The position numbers were made by a program, and so were the translations under genes. This document shows positions 17,901 through 26,111 of a DNA stretch of 64,000 bases, piece after piece. Numbering within the stretch: position 1 is the stretch's first letter; each line of letters begins with the position of its first letter. Below the pieces are notes generated by a model. The model was not told the origin of the DNA and ran no database searches. It was given only the letters and a program-made list of their open reading frames with translations. Source of the stretch: Shimia sp047124445 (GTDB lineage Bacteria > Pseudomonadota > Alphaproteobacteria > Rhodobacterales > Rhodobacteraceae); NCBI RefSeq assembly GCF_047124445.1, contig NZ_CP138921.1, positions 2,728,001 through 2,792,000 of the forward strand, read 5' to 3'.

Positions 17901-18602
17901 TTAGGCAGGCACGGCTGGTGTTTTCAGGCCAACTTGTACGGCTGGACGCGCGAGGAAACGCTCCAGATAGGCGTTCACGATGGGGTAGTTTTCCCAGCCA
18001 ACTGCCTCTTTGGCCCCGTAGTAATCCAAGGCGCGCAGCCACGGTGCGGTTGCAATGTCCGCAATCGAGTAGCTGCCCGTGATCCAGTCACGGCCTTCCA
18101 GCTGTTTTTCCAGCACGGACAGCAACCGTTTGGCTTCGTTCTGATAGCGTTCGCGTGGACGCGGGTCTTCGATCTCGGCACCGGCAAACTTGGTGAAGAA
18201 GCCAAGCTGACCAAACATTGGGCCAACACCTGCCATCTGGAACATCACCCACTGGATGGCTTCGTATTTCTCGGCTGGCGTGCTGCCAATCAGCTTGCCG
18301 GTTTTCTCCGCTAGGTAGATCAGGATTGCGCCGCTCTCAAACAGGCTTAGTGGCTGACCATCCGGGCCGTTTGGATCAATGATGGCTGGAATTTTGTTGT
18401 TAGGGTTCAGCGCCAAGAACTCCGGGCTTTTGACATCCGCGTCGCTCAGCGTGACTAGGTGCGCCTCGTAAGGCAGGCCGATTTCTTCCAGCATGATCGA
18501 AACCTTCACCCCGTTTGGTGTGGGGAAGGCATAGAGTTGCAGAACGCTCGGATCTTGCGCGGCCCAGCGGCTGTTGATTGGGTGATCGGTGACAGTGGTC
18601 AT
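17901..18602 (-). CDS. Glutathione S-transferase family protein (YfcG/nu-like)
   Basis: This 233-residue protein has an N-terminal thioredoxin-like GST domain (residues 18-105) beginning LQLYAFPTPNGVKVSIMLEE, with NPNNKIPAI and the glutathione-gripping FESGAILIYLAEK, followed by an all-helical C-terminal domain. The TPNG segment at the active site is the YfcG/YghU (nu-class) type, whose members reduce disulfides with two glutathione molecules. It converges with the upstream GMC gene. A second GST of the same type occurs at 26922-27794. Confidence 0.88.
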   Translation of the reverse strand: MTTVTDHPINSRWAAQDPSVLQLYAFPTPNGVKVSIMLEEIGLPYEAHLVTLSDADVKSPEFLALNPNNKIPAIIDPNGPDGQPLSLFESGAILIYLAEKTGKLIGSTPAEKYEAIQWVMFQMAGVGPMFGQLGFFTKFAGAEIEDPRPRERYQNEAKRLLSVLEKQLEGRDWITGSYSIADIATAPWLRALDYYGAKEAVGWENYPIVNAYLERFLARPAVQVGLKTPAVPA

Positions 18603-18733
18603 TGTGGCTCTCCTGTTGCGGTCCTAGGGGATAGATAAGGGCTTTTTCCCATCCCGCCAGCGCTCTATTCGTGCGATAGGGAGCATGTTACTGTGCATCA
18701 GCGCAGAGCCAACATGTTAAAAAGCCGCCCAAA

Positions 18734-19567
18734 ATGGGCATGAAAATCGGGGGAAATCCGTTGGAATCCATTGTAGAACAGGCGCAGGGCCTCGGCCCAT
18801 TGGTGGTTGCCGCAGGCAAAGCACTGGTGGTGCTGATTATTGGTTGGATCGTCGCAGGCGCGATCAGCCGTATGGTGCGCAACCGCGTCAACAACACGCC
18901 GGAAATTGACCAGACACTTGGCAACTTTGCCGCCAGCATTGTGCGCTGGGTGATCCTGCTGATGGTGCTGGTTGCCATTTTGGGCATCTTTGGCATCGAA
19001 GCAACCTCACTGGTTGCGATGATGGGGGCGGCCACGCTGGCCATTGGTCTGGCGCTGCAAGGCACGCTGTCTGATCTGGCGGCGGGTTTCATGCTGATCC
19101 TGTTCCGTCCCTACAAAATTGGCCAGTACGTCGATGTGGGAGGCACCGCAGGCACGGTTGTGGACCTGAACCTGTTTGTGACCGAGATGGTCACACCGGA
19201 TAATGTTCAAATCATCATTCCAAATGGTCAGGCCTGGGGCTCGATCATCACCAACTTCTCCGCGCATGACACGCGCCGCGTGGATGTGGTGTTTGGCATC
19301 GACTACGGCGATGACGCAGACAAAGCCAAACAGATCATTCTGGACACCGCCAACGCTGATGAGCGTGTGCTGAAAGACCCGGAAGGCTGGGCGCGCGTGA
19401 CCAACCTTGGCGACAGCTCGGTGGACATCACCATGCGGGTATGGTGCATCGCAGACGATTACTGGGAACTGAAGTTCGATCTGACACAAGCTGTCAAAGA
19501 AGCCTTCGATAAAGATGGCATTTCGATCCCGTACCCACACACCGTGGAAATCAAACGCGAAGCGTAA
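18734..19567 (+). CDS. Small-conductance mechanosensitive channel, MscS family
   Basis: This 277-residue inner-membrane channel opens under turgor stress and releases osmolytes. Three transmembrane segments are predicted at about residues 20-42, 66-90 and 92-115; the pore helix has the expected small-residue pattern GAATLAIGLALQGTLSDLAAG. The cytoplasmic beta domain (VGGTAGTVVDLNLFVTEM, IIIPNGQAWGSII) and alpha-beta C-terminus follow. Length matches E. coli MscS. The start could be the ATG at 18734 or at 18740. A terminator follows directly. Confidence 0.92.
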   Translation: MGMKIGGNPLESIVEQAQGLGPLVVAAGKALVVLIIGWIVAGAISRMVRNRVNNTPEIDQTLGNFAASIVRWVILLMVLVAILGIFGIEATSLVAMMGAATLAIGLALQGTLSDLAAGFMLILFRPYKIGQYVDVGGTAGTVVDLNLFVTEMVTPDNVQIIIPNGQAWGSIITNFSAHDTRRVDVVFGIDYGDDADKAKQIILDTANADERVLKDPEGWARVTNLGDSSVDITMRVWCIADDYWELKFDLTQAVKEAFDKDGISIPYPHTVEIKREA

Positions 19568-19583
19568 ACGCGCGAGCGGATGG

Positions 19584-19611
19584 AAAGGCGGCCAAATGGC
19601 CGCCTTTTTTT
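19584..19611 (+). terminator. Rho-independent terminator after the mscS-like gene
   Basis: A 10-base-pair stem AAAGGCGGCC/GGCCGCCTTT with an AAAT loop is followed by a run of T ending at 19611. It lies 17 bases after the channel stop codon and just before the stop of the convergent DUF1330 gene. Confidence 0.92.
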
Positions 19612-19616
19612 GCGCC

Positions 19617-19898
19617 TTACAACAGCGTGATGGTGGATGTGCCGGATCCCTCACGCAGGGCATGGATCTCTGCCAGCTCCGGATCATCAATCCAGGCCTT
19701 GGCGGCAGCCCGATCCGGGAAAGTCAGGATCACGGCCACAGTCGGCGCGGTTGTGGTCCCTTCGATCACCTCAGACTCCTTGGACACTTCCAAAGGCGCA
19801 CCGCCATGTTTTTTGAGTGCGTCTCCTGCCCGTTCGCGGTAGGCAGCAAAGCTGTCGAGATTGGTGATGGTCAGATTGACGTAAGCATAGGCAGTCAT
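19617..19898 (-). CDS. DUF1330 domain-containing protein
   Basis: This 93-residue protein has the ferredoxin-like DUF1330 (dimeric alpha-beta barrel) pattern: MTAYAYVNLTITNLDSFAAY at the start, VILTFPDRAAAKAWIDDPE in the second half. Members bind or transform small molecules but have no firm function. The ATG at 19898 follows AAGGAGA; an upstream in-frame start adds nine residues without conservation. It is divergent from a LysR gene, a possible regulator. Confidence 0.85.
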   Translation of the reverse strand: MTAYAYVNLTITNLDSFAAYRERAGDALKKHGGAPLEVSKESEVIEGTTTAPTVAVILTFPDRAAAKAWIDDPELAEIHALREGSGTSTITLL

Positions 19899-19993
19899 TG
19901 TGGTCTCCTTGTGTTTGCCAGCCATAGCTAAGACATCCGTGACGATAGAAAACGATCATTGATGATCAATGCCTGTGCAAATATTGTCAGGCC

Positions 19994-20869
19994 ATGTTGA
20001 ATTGGGATGATCTGAGATTTGTTTTGGAAACCGCACGGCATGGCGGCACCAACGGCGCGGCGCGGGCGTTGGGGGTCAACCACGCCACGGTGGCCCGGCG
20101 GATCACTTCGGCAGAAGAGGCGCTTGGGGCGCGCCTATTTGACAGATTGGCCAGCGGCTATGTGCCTACAGAAGCAGGTCTGGAAGCGGTGCGCACGGCG
20201 GAAGCCATGTCGAACCTGGAGCGCGGGCTAGACCGGCAAATCGCGGCACGGGACACCACCGTGAGTGGACCTTTAAAGGTGACCGCGTCGGAGTTGATCA
20301 TCGAGCGGGTATTGGCTGAGATTGTGGCTGACTTTGTGATCGAGTATCCGGACATAGAACTGTCGCTTGTCGCCACCAACGACACGCTAAACTTGGCACG
20401 GCGGGAAGCGGACGCGGCGATCCGCTTTGCCAAAACACCGCCGGACACTTTGGTGGGACGTCGGCTGTTTGATTTGAAAGGTGCCGTTTACGCCTCGCCT
20501 GATCTGTTGGAGCGAGACTCGGGAGGCGCAGCACCACTGGATTGGGTGCGGTTTGCCCATTGGCCGGGTCCTCCGGCGGAGATCAAGGCGGTGCGACCCA
20601 ACCTAAACACACGGCTGACGGTGGATGATATGAGCGCGGCCATCGGAGCGGCGCGAGCAGGTATCGGCGCAACGCGCATGGCCTGTTTCCTCGGGGACAC
20701 AGACCCGCAGCTGGCCCGCGTGCCCGGACTGCCGATGTTCATGCAAGCACCCTTATGGATCTTGACCCACGCGGACCTGCGCCGCGTGCCACGGGTGCGG
20801 GCCTTCACCGAGTTTGCCGCAGCGCGCTTGAAAGCGCTGCAGCCGCTGTTTGAAGGGATGACCCCTTAG
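19994..20869 (+). CDS. LysR family transcriptional regulator
   Basis: This 291-residue regulator has the helix-turn-helix at residues 4-62 (LNWDDLRFVLETARHGGTNGAARALGV, with the NHATVARRI recognition helix) and a type-2 periplasmic-binding effector domain after residue 88. It belongs to the subgroup whose DNA-binding domain reads NWDDLRFFL. The DUF1330 gene is divergent 95 bases away and is the obvious candidate target. The stop codon overlaps that of the convergent ald gene. Confidence 0.9.
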   Translation: MLNWDDLRFVLETARHGGTNGAARALGVNHATVARRITSAEEALGARLFDRLASGYVPTEAGLEAVRTAEAMSNLERGLDRQIAARDTTVSGPLKVTASELIIERVLAEIVADFVIEYPDIELSLVATNDTLNLARREADAAIRFAKTPPDTLVGRRLFDLKGAVYASPDLLERDSGGAAPLDWVRFAHWPGPPAEIKAVRPNLNTRLTVDDMSAAIGAARAGIGATRMACFLGDTDPQLARVPGLPMFMQAPLWILTHADLRRVPRVRAFTEFAAARLKALQPLFEGMTP

Positions 20870-21984
20870 GATTTCAGCGCCAGGGACGGCGAAATCACAT
20901 CGATGCCCAGCGCTTTGCCCACCGCATAGTAGGTCAATTGACCGGCGTGGACGTTCAGGCCATTCAGCAGGTGCGGATCATCTTCACAGGCCTGCTTCCA
21001 ACCTTTGTTGGCCAAGTTTAGCAGGAACGGCAGGGTCGCATTGCCCAATGCCTGTGTCGAGGTGCGCGCCACGGCGCCCGGCATGTTGGCCACGCAGTAG
21101 TGCATGATGCCGTCAACTTCGTAGATCGGATCTGCGTGCGTCGTGGCGCGGGAGGTTTCAAAACACCCGCCCTGGTCAATCGCCACGTCCACCAGCGCTG
21201 CACCTGGTTTCATCTCGGAAAGCTGTGCACGCGATACCAGTTTCGGCGCGGCCGCGCCGGGAATGAGAACCGCGCCGATCACCATGTCGGCTTCGCGCAC
21301 CAAATCAGCGGTCGCGCCAGCGGTGGAGTATTGGTTTTTGAAGGTGCCGCCAAAGACATCGTCCAGATAGCGCAGGCGTGTCAGGGAGCGATCCAGAACG
21401 GTCACATCTGCGCCCATGCCTGCCGCTATTTTGGCCGCGTGGGTGCCAACAACACCGCCGCCAATCACAACCACCTTGGCAGGTGCCACGCCCGGCACGC
21501 CGCCCATCAACACGCCACGGCCGCCATTGGCCTTTTGCAGAGTCCACGCACCGACCTGCGGCGCAAGACGTCCGGCCACCTCAGACATCGGCGCCAGCAA
21601 AGGCAAACCACCGCGATCGTCGGTTACGGTTTCATAGGCAATGGCCGTACAGCCGCTTTCGAGCAGGTCTACGGTTTGCTCCGGGTCCGGCGCCAAATGC
21701 AGGTAGGTGAACAACAACTGGCCTTCACGCAACATCTTGCGCTCTACCGCCTGAGGCTCTTTCACCTTCACGATCATGTCGGCTTGGGCAAAGACCTCCT
21801 CAGCCGTGCCAATCATCTTGGCACCGGCGGCGACATAGTCTTCATCCGTAAAACCGGCACCTACACCAGCGCCAGACTGGATCAGCACTTCGTGGCCATG
21901 ATTGACCGCTTCACGCGCCGCGTCAGGCGTCATACCGACGCGAAATTCCTGGGGTTTGATTTCTGTGGGGCAACCGATTTTCAT
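20866..21984 (-). CDS. ald: Alanine dehydrogenase
   Basis: Ald interconverts L-alanine and pyruvate plus ammonia with NAD. The 372-residue protein carries KVKEP with the catalytic lysine near residue 75, TYLHLAPD with the catalytic histidine near 96, and the NAD-binding VVIGGGVVGTHAAKIAAGMGA near 173. Length is normal. It is divergent from an Lrp-family regulator, the usual arrangement for ald regulated by alanine, and a palindrome GAATAC-T-GTATTC lies in the shared promoter region. Confidence 0.96.
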   Translation of the reverse strand: MKIGCPTEIKPQEFRVGMTPDAAREAVNHGHEVLIQSGAGVGAGFTDEDYVAAGAKMIGTAEEVFAQADMIVKVKEPQAVERKMLREGQLLFTYLHLAPDPEQTVDLLESGCTAIAYETVTDDRGGLPLLAPMSEVAGRLAPQVGAWTLQKANGGRGVLMGGVPGVAPAKVVVIGGGVVGTHAAKIAAGMGADVTVLDRSLTRLRYLDDVFGGTFKNQYSTAGATADLVREADMVIGAVLIPGAAAPKLVSRAQLSEMKPGAALVDVAIDQGGCFETSRATTHADPIYEVDGIMHYCVANMPGAVARTSTQALGNATLPFLLNLANKGWKQACEDDPHLLNGLNVHAGQLTYYAVGKALGIDVISPSLALKS

Positions 21985-22083
21985 GCACCGTCTCCAAATT
22001 GAACTGTCCTCAGCTTAGGCAGGCTCGACGCGAAGTTGCTTGAAATTTAGGCAGTTTAAAAACTCGCGATTGCAAGAACCTTC

Positions 22084-22096
22084 GAATACTGTATTC
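22084..22096. promoter_or_regulatory. Palindromic site between ald and the Lrp-type gene
   Basis: GAATAC-T-GTATTC is a perfect 13-base dyad 25 bases upstream of the Lrp-family start and 100 bases from the ald start. Lrp/AsnC proteins bind degenerate dyads in such divergent promoters, so this is a candidate operator. A weaker dyad AGTTT-AA-AAACT is at 22053-22064. Binding is inferred. Confidence 0.45.
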
Positions 22097-22120
22097 AAGC
22101 GCGCAAGGAGCTTTCGCCAT

Positions 22121-22579
22121 ATGTCACTTGATCAAACAGATCGTCGGATTCTCACCGTCTTGCAAAAGCAGGGTCGCATTTCCAATGCCGAACTGGCAGA
22201 GCGCGTGAACCTGTCCCAATCCGCCTGTCACCGCCGCGTGCATCGGCTGGAGAAAGACGGCTACATCAAAGACTACGTGGCGCTACTTGACCCCCGCAAG
22301 CTGGATGTGCCCACCACGGTGTTTGTCGAGATCACGCTCTCGGGTCAAGCCGATGAAGTGCTCGAAGCCTTTGAGAAAGCCGTGTCGCGTATTCCGGATG
22401 TGTTGGAGTGCCACCTTATGGCAGGAACAGCCGACTACATTCTCAAAGTGGTGGCAGAAAACACCGAAGACTTTGCCCGTATTCACCGCCAGCACCTAGC
22501 TCGCCTGCCGGGCGTAGCGCAGATGCAGTCCAGTTTTGCACTGCGGACGGTGTTCAAAACCACCGCCCTGCCGGTTTAA
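22121..22579 (+). CDS. Lrp/AsnC family regulator, probably of ald
   Basis: This 152-residue protein has the AsnC-type helix-turn-helix at residues 5-55 (LDQTDRRILTVLQKQGRISNAELAERVNLS) and a C-terminal RAM ligand-binding domain (about 66-145) with DVLECHLMAGTADYILKV. The ATG at 22121 is preceded by AAGGAG. Divergence from ald suggests that it senses alanine and controls ald. A separate ECF41-type promoter starts 12 bases after its stop. Confidence 0.9.
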   Translation: MSLDQTDRRILTVLQKQGRISNAELAERVNLSQSACHRRVHRLEKDGYIKDYVALLDPRKLDVPTTVFVEITLSGQADEVLEAFEKAVSRIPDVLECHLMAGTADYILKVVAENTEDFARIHRQHLARLPGVAQMQSSFALRTVFKTTALPV

Positions 22580-22590
22580 CCCAAAAAGTC

Positions 22591-22617
22591 TGTCACAAAT
22601 CGGCAAGCTGCATCGTC
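22591..22617 (+). promoter_or_regulatory. Candidate ECF41 sigma-factor promoter
   Basis: TGTCACA at 22591-22597 and CGTC at 22614-22617 are separated by exactly 16 bases. This agrees with the promoter signature reported for ECF41 sigma factors as I recall it. The site is 27 bases upstream of the first gene of the operon that encodes an ECF41 sigma factor, so it predicts autoregulation. Confidence 0.75.
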
Positions 22618-22644
22618 TCCTTAGAAACATCAAGGAGACTAAAG

Positions 22645-23034
22645 ATGAACCACCCAGTACTCTTAGGACTGTCAGCCTACTTTCTGATCAACGCAGGATT
22701 TATGTGGTCTGCTCCAATTACTTGGTATGACACGGTACCTGGAGTTGCCCAAACAGGACCCTACAACAGCCACTTCATCAAAGACGTAGCCCTTGCTTTT
22801 TTGGTCTCAGCTTTGGGTCTGATGGCCGCGGCGCGACTAAATGACTACCGATTGGCGATTTTTGGGGCAGCATGGCCGTGCCTGCATGCCGTCTTCCACA
22901 TCTGGATTTGGATTGCGCATCGCAACACCGCGGTAGACGCGATTGCCATGACGAATCTACTTGGAATCCAAGTTCCGGCTTGGACAGCCCTTGTTGCCGC
23001 GTCTCAACTCAAACAAGAGGGAGCACAAGCATGA
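22645..23034 (+). CDS. Four-helix membrane protein in the ECF41 operon, unknown function
   Basis: This 129-residue protein is mostly hydrophobic with four predicted transmembrane helices at about residues 5-24, 46-64, 68-86 and 100-120. A polar stretch between helices 1 and 2 reads WYDTVPGVAQTGPYNSHFIK, a conserved-looking motif I recall from other uncharacterised small membrane proteins. HAVFHIWIW in helix 3 places two histidines in the membrane. AAGGAG precedes the ATG. The stop overlaps the next start (ATGA), so it is coupled to the AhpD-like gene and under the candidate ECF41 promoter. I do not recognise its function. Confidence 0.75.
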   Translation: MNHPVLLGLSAYFLINAGFMWSAPITWYDTVPGVAQTGPYNSHFIKDVALAFLVSALGLMAAARLNDYRLAIFGAAWPCLHAVFHIWIWIAHRNTAVDAIAMTNLLGIQVPAWTALVAASQLKQEGAQA

Positions 23035-23567
23035 TCCGCAAGCTACTCCATTCTGGCACCCGCAGCTTTGGCAAGAAATACGACTATGACGTCACCTATA
23101 TGCACGAGGTGATCGACGCCTCGACAAAGGCCGGATTGGCGCTGACCTTCTTGCCGATGGTCACGCAGTACAAAGGACCGGAAGAGGCTCGCGCCGTCTG
23201 GGCCGGGGCACTGCTGGCCTCCACCTTGGACGGAGATTGCGGACCTTGTGGTCAACTGGTGGTCTCTTTTGCGCTCGAAGAGGGCGTGGATGGAGATCAG
23301 TTGCTTGCCGCCATTGAGGGTCGGTTTGGTGAGGCCGGTGATGTTGGCTTGGGCTTTCAATTTGCCCAACATGCCATTTCCGGCTCTTATGAGCCCAACA
23401 CATTTGGCGACCGTATACGGCAACGATTTGGCGACCAAGCTGTGATTGCCGCCAGCTTTGCAGCGGGGTCCGGACGGTTTTATCCGGTCTTTAAACGTGG
23501 GCTGGGGGACGGACATGCCTGTCGGCAGCTTGTGGTAAACGGACGGGTCGGAAAGGTGGCGGTCTAG
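23031..23567 (+). CDS. AhpD/carboxymuconolactone decarboxylase-like CxxC protein (ECF41 partner)
   Basis: This 178-residue helical protein has a CGPC pair at residues 70-73 in a context (AGALLASTLDGDCGPCGQLVV) like the alkylhydroperoxidase D/carboxymuconolactone decarboxylase fold, where the CxxC is redox active. The histidine usually found a few residues after the pair is absent. ECF41 sigma factors are characteristically encoded beside a carboxymuconolactone decarboxylase, oxidoreductase or epimerase, and this gene fills that place. It overlaps the upstream gene by four bases and abuts the sigma-factor start. The substrate is unknown; the family assignment rests on motif plus context. Confidence 0.65.
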   Translation: MIRKLLHSGTRSFGKKYDYDVTYMHEVIDASTKAGLALTFLPMVTQYKGPEEARAVWAGALLASTLDGDCGPCGQLVVSFALEEGVDGDQLLAAIEGRFGEAGDVGLGFQFAQHAISGSYEPNTFGDRIRQRFGDQAVIAASFAAGSGRFYPVFKRGLGDGHACRQLVVNGRVGKVAV

Positions 23568-24446
23568 ATGGATCCCAACACAGCAGTCTTTGAACGGGAG
23601 CGCCCTGCGCTCCTGTCGATTTCTTACCGCATGTTAGGTGAGGTCAGCGCCGCAGAAGATGTGGTGCAAGAAGCCTGGCTGCGGTTTGCCACCTCAGACG
23701 TACCCGCAATCGAGAACCCCAGCGCCTGGCTGCGCCGCGTGGCGACCAACATAGCTCTGGACACGTTGAAATCCGCGCGGGTGCGCCGGGAAAGCTATGT
23801 TGGCCCGTGGCTACCGGAACCGATCATTTCAGAACATGGCCCCTCCACGGAAAGCCAATTTCAATTGGCGCAAGAATGTGAGTTGGCCTTGCTTTGGGCG
23901 ATGGAAAGGCTGGCCCCCACAGAGCGCGCCGCGTTTGTGTTGCGCGAGGCGTTTGACGCGGACTACGCCGAGATTGCCAAAACTCTGGGCAAATCCGAGG
24001 CAACCTGCCGACAGATGGTTAGTCGAGCGCACAAGCGGCTGCAAACCAGCGGACCAAGATTTGATGTCAGCGCCGAGGACGCGGCCAAAGCGGCTGAGCG
24101 GTTTTTCTTTGCCGCAGCACAGGACCACGCGCATGCCATCAAAGTCCTGGCAGAAGACGCCATGGCTATTACCGACGGCGGTGGGAAAGCCTCGGCTGCC
24201 TTCCGCGTCCTACTTGGGCCAGCCGACATTATGACGGTCACACAAGCTGTGATGGCAAAATCCAGAGATTTAACCGATGTGCGCTTTGCACAGGTCACAG
24301 CAAATAGGCATCCCGCGGTGGCGCGGTACGTGCACGGTGTTCTGGACACATTGACGCTAGTCCTCCCTGACAAAACCGGCGCAACCCATTGGATTTACGT
24401 GATGCGCAACCCTGAAAAATTACGCGTGCTTCCGTCCGGCGCTTAA
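23568..24446 (+). CDS. ECF41-family RNA polymerase sigma factor with SnoaL-like C-terminal domain
   Basis: This 292-residue sigma factor has region 2 at residues 8-75 (SAAEDVVQEAWLRF), region 4 at about 112-165 (LAPTERAAFVLREAFDADYAEIA) and a C-terminal SnoaL/NTF2-like domain at about 170-290. Two hallmarks of ECF41 are present: WLPEP in the linker at residues 81-85 and a DGGGK motif at 203-207. In this family the fused domain replaces a separate anti-sigma factor and modulates activity. The ATG follows the upstream stop directly. Operon context and the candidate promoter at 22591-22617 indicate autoregulation. Confidence 0.92.
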   Translation: MDPNTAVFERERPALLSISYRMLGEVSAAEDVVQEAWLRFATSDVPAIENPSAWLRRVATNIALDTLKSARVRRESYVGPWLPEPIISEHGPSTESQFQLAQECELALLWAMERLAPTERAAFVLREAFDADYAEIAKTLGKSEATCRQMVSRAHKRLQTSGPRFDVSAEDAAKAAERFFFAAAQDHAHAIKVLAEDAMAITDGGGKASAAFRVLLGPADIMTVTQAVMAKSRDLTDVRFAQVTANRHPAVARYVHGVLDTLTLVLPDKTGATHWIYVMRNPEKLRVLPSGA

Positions 24447-24519
24447 ATGTCAGACAAATGTGTTTGACATGGTCTCTACTTCGCTTTCTTCTCGATAGTG
24501 GAGTGAGGAGAAAGCACAA

Positions 24520-26103
24520 ATGGACTGGGATCACATCGTGGTGGGCGCGGGGAGCGCGGGCTGTGTTGTTGCGGCACGACTGGCAGAAGCAGGGCGGCGT
24601 GTACTGCTTTTGGAAGCCGGCGGCAAAGACACCTACCACTGGATTCACATTCCGATGGGCTACCTCTACTGCATCGGGAACCCGCGCACAGACTGGATGT
24701 ACAAAACTGCACCGGACGCGGGGCTAAACGGGCGGCAATTGCTTTATCCGCGCGGCAAGGTCCTGGGCGGCTGTTCCTCAATCAACGGCATGTTGTACCT
24801 GCGCGGACAGGCCGCCGACTATGATGGGTGGCGCCAAATGGGCCTACCCGGTTGGTCCTGGGAAGACGTGCTGCCGCTCTTCAAAAAGTCCGAGGACTAC
24901 ATGGAGGGCGAGTCTGATCTGCACGGTGCCGGCGGTCCGTGGCACGTGAACAATCAGCGTCTCCGCTGGGATGTCTTGGACGATTGGATGGCTGCTGCTG
25001 AGGCGGCGGGTGTACCACGCACAGATGATTTCAATGGCGGCGACAACGAAGGCGTGGGCTACTTTAAAGTCAACCAGCATCGCGGTTTTCGCTGGAACAC
25101 CGCGAAGGCCTTTCTGCGGCCTCAGAAAAATGGGCAACTGAAGGTCGAAACCCACGCGCATACAACGCGCCTGTTGATCGAAAGCGGCAAAGTTGTGGGC
25201 GTGGAATACAGACAGCATGGCACGTTGCAGCAAGCCAAGTGTGGCGGCGAGGTTGTGCTCTCTGCGGGAGCCGTGAACTCACCTCAAATCCTACAGCTTT
25301 CCGGCATTGGACCGGGGGCTTTGCTGCAAAAACACGGCATTGATGTGCAGTTGGATCAGGCGGAGATTGGCAGCAATCTTCAAGACCATTTGCAACTGCG
25401 CTGTGCGTGGAAACTTACCGGCGCAAAAACCCTCAACACCATGGCGAACTCGCTGTTTGGAAAAGCCAAAATCGGGATGGAGTACTTACTGAAACGCAGC
25501 GGTCCTATGTCTATGGCCCCAAGCCAGTTGGGGGCTTTCACCAAGTCCCGTCCGGATGTGGCGACGCCAGACCTCGAATACCATGTGCAACCGCTGTCGC
25601 TGGAGGCCTTTGGCCAGCCGCTTCACGATTTCCCTGCCATGACCGCCAGCGTGTGCAACTTGCGCCCTGAGAGCCGTGGCACTGTGGAGATCACCTCACC
25701 GGACGCTTCTGTGGCACCGAAGATTGCGCCCAACTATCTTTCCACGGAAGGGGACCGCGCCACCGCGGTGGCAGCGATCCGCCAGGCCCGCAGCATTATG
25801 GCGCAAGGTCCCATGGCCAAATACGCGCCGGAGGAAATGAAACCCGGCCTCACCGCGCAAGACGACGCTGAGTTGGCACAGGCCGCAGGCGACATCGGCA
25901 CCACAATTTTCCATCCCGTGGGCACCGTGCGGATGGGCAGTGACGCCAGCGCACCGCTTAATGCAGACCTGCACCTGCGTGGCCTCGGCGGCCTTCGTGT
26001 TGTGGACGCCTCTGTTATGCCAAAGATCACCAGCGGTAACACCAACTCGCCGTGCATTATGATCGGTGAAAAAGCCGCCGAAATGATGCTGACGGCGCGA
26101 TAA
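24520..26103 (+). CDS. GMC family FAD-dependent alcohol/choline dehydrogenase (second copy)
   Basis: This 527-residue flavoprotein shows the FAD motif GAGSAG at residues 9-14, RGKVLGGCSSINGM near residue 79, SAGAVNSPQILQLSGIGP near 248, and the active-site FHPVGTVRMG near 464-473, ending in NTNSPCIMIGEKAAE. It is a diverged paralogue of the enzyme at 16266-17870. The substrate is probably a primary alcohol, not defined here. A TTGACA lies about 55 bases before the start and may be a -35 element. The LysE gene converges eight bases beyond the stop. Confidence 0.9.
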   Translation: MDWDHIVVGAGSAGCVVAARLAEAGRRVLLLEAGGKDTYHWIHIPMGYLYCIGNPRTDWMYKTAPDAGLNGRQLLYPRGKVLGGCSSINGMLYLRGQAADYDGWRQMGLPGWSWEDVLPLFKKSEDYMEGESDLHGAGGPWHVNNQRLRWDVLDDWMAAAEAAGVPRTDDFNGGDNEGVGYFKVNQHRGFRWNTAKAFLRPQKNGQLKVETHAHTTRLLIESGKVVGVEYRQHGTLQQAKCGGEVVLSAGAVNSPQILQLSGIGPGALLQKHGIDVQLDQAEIGSNLQDHLQLRCAWKLTGAKTLNTMANSLFGKAKIGMEYLLKRSGPMSMAPSQLGAFTKSRPDVATPDLEYHVQPLSLEAFGQPLHDFPAMTASVCNLRPESRGTVEITSPDASVAPKIAPNYLSTEGDRATAVAAIRQARSIMAQGPMAKYAPEEMKPGLTAQDDAELAQAAGDIGTTIFHPVGTVRMGSDASAPLNADLHLRGLGGLRVVDASVMPKITSGNTNSPCIMIGEKAAEMMLTAR

Positions 26104-26111
26104 TACGCCCC

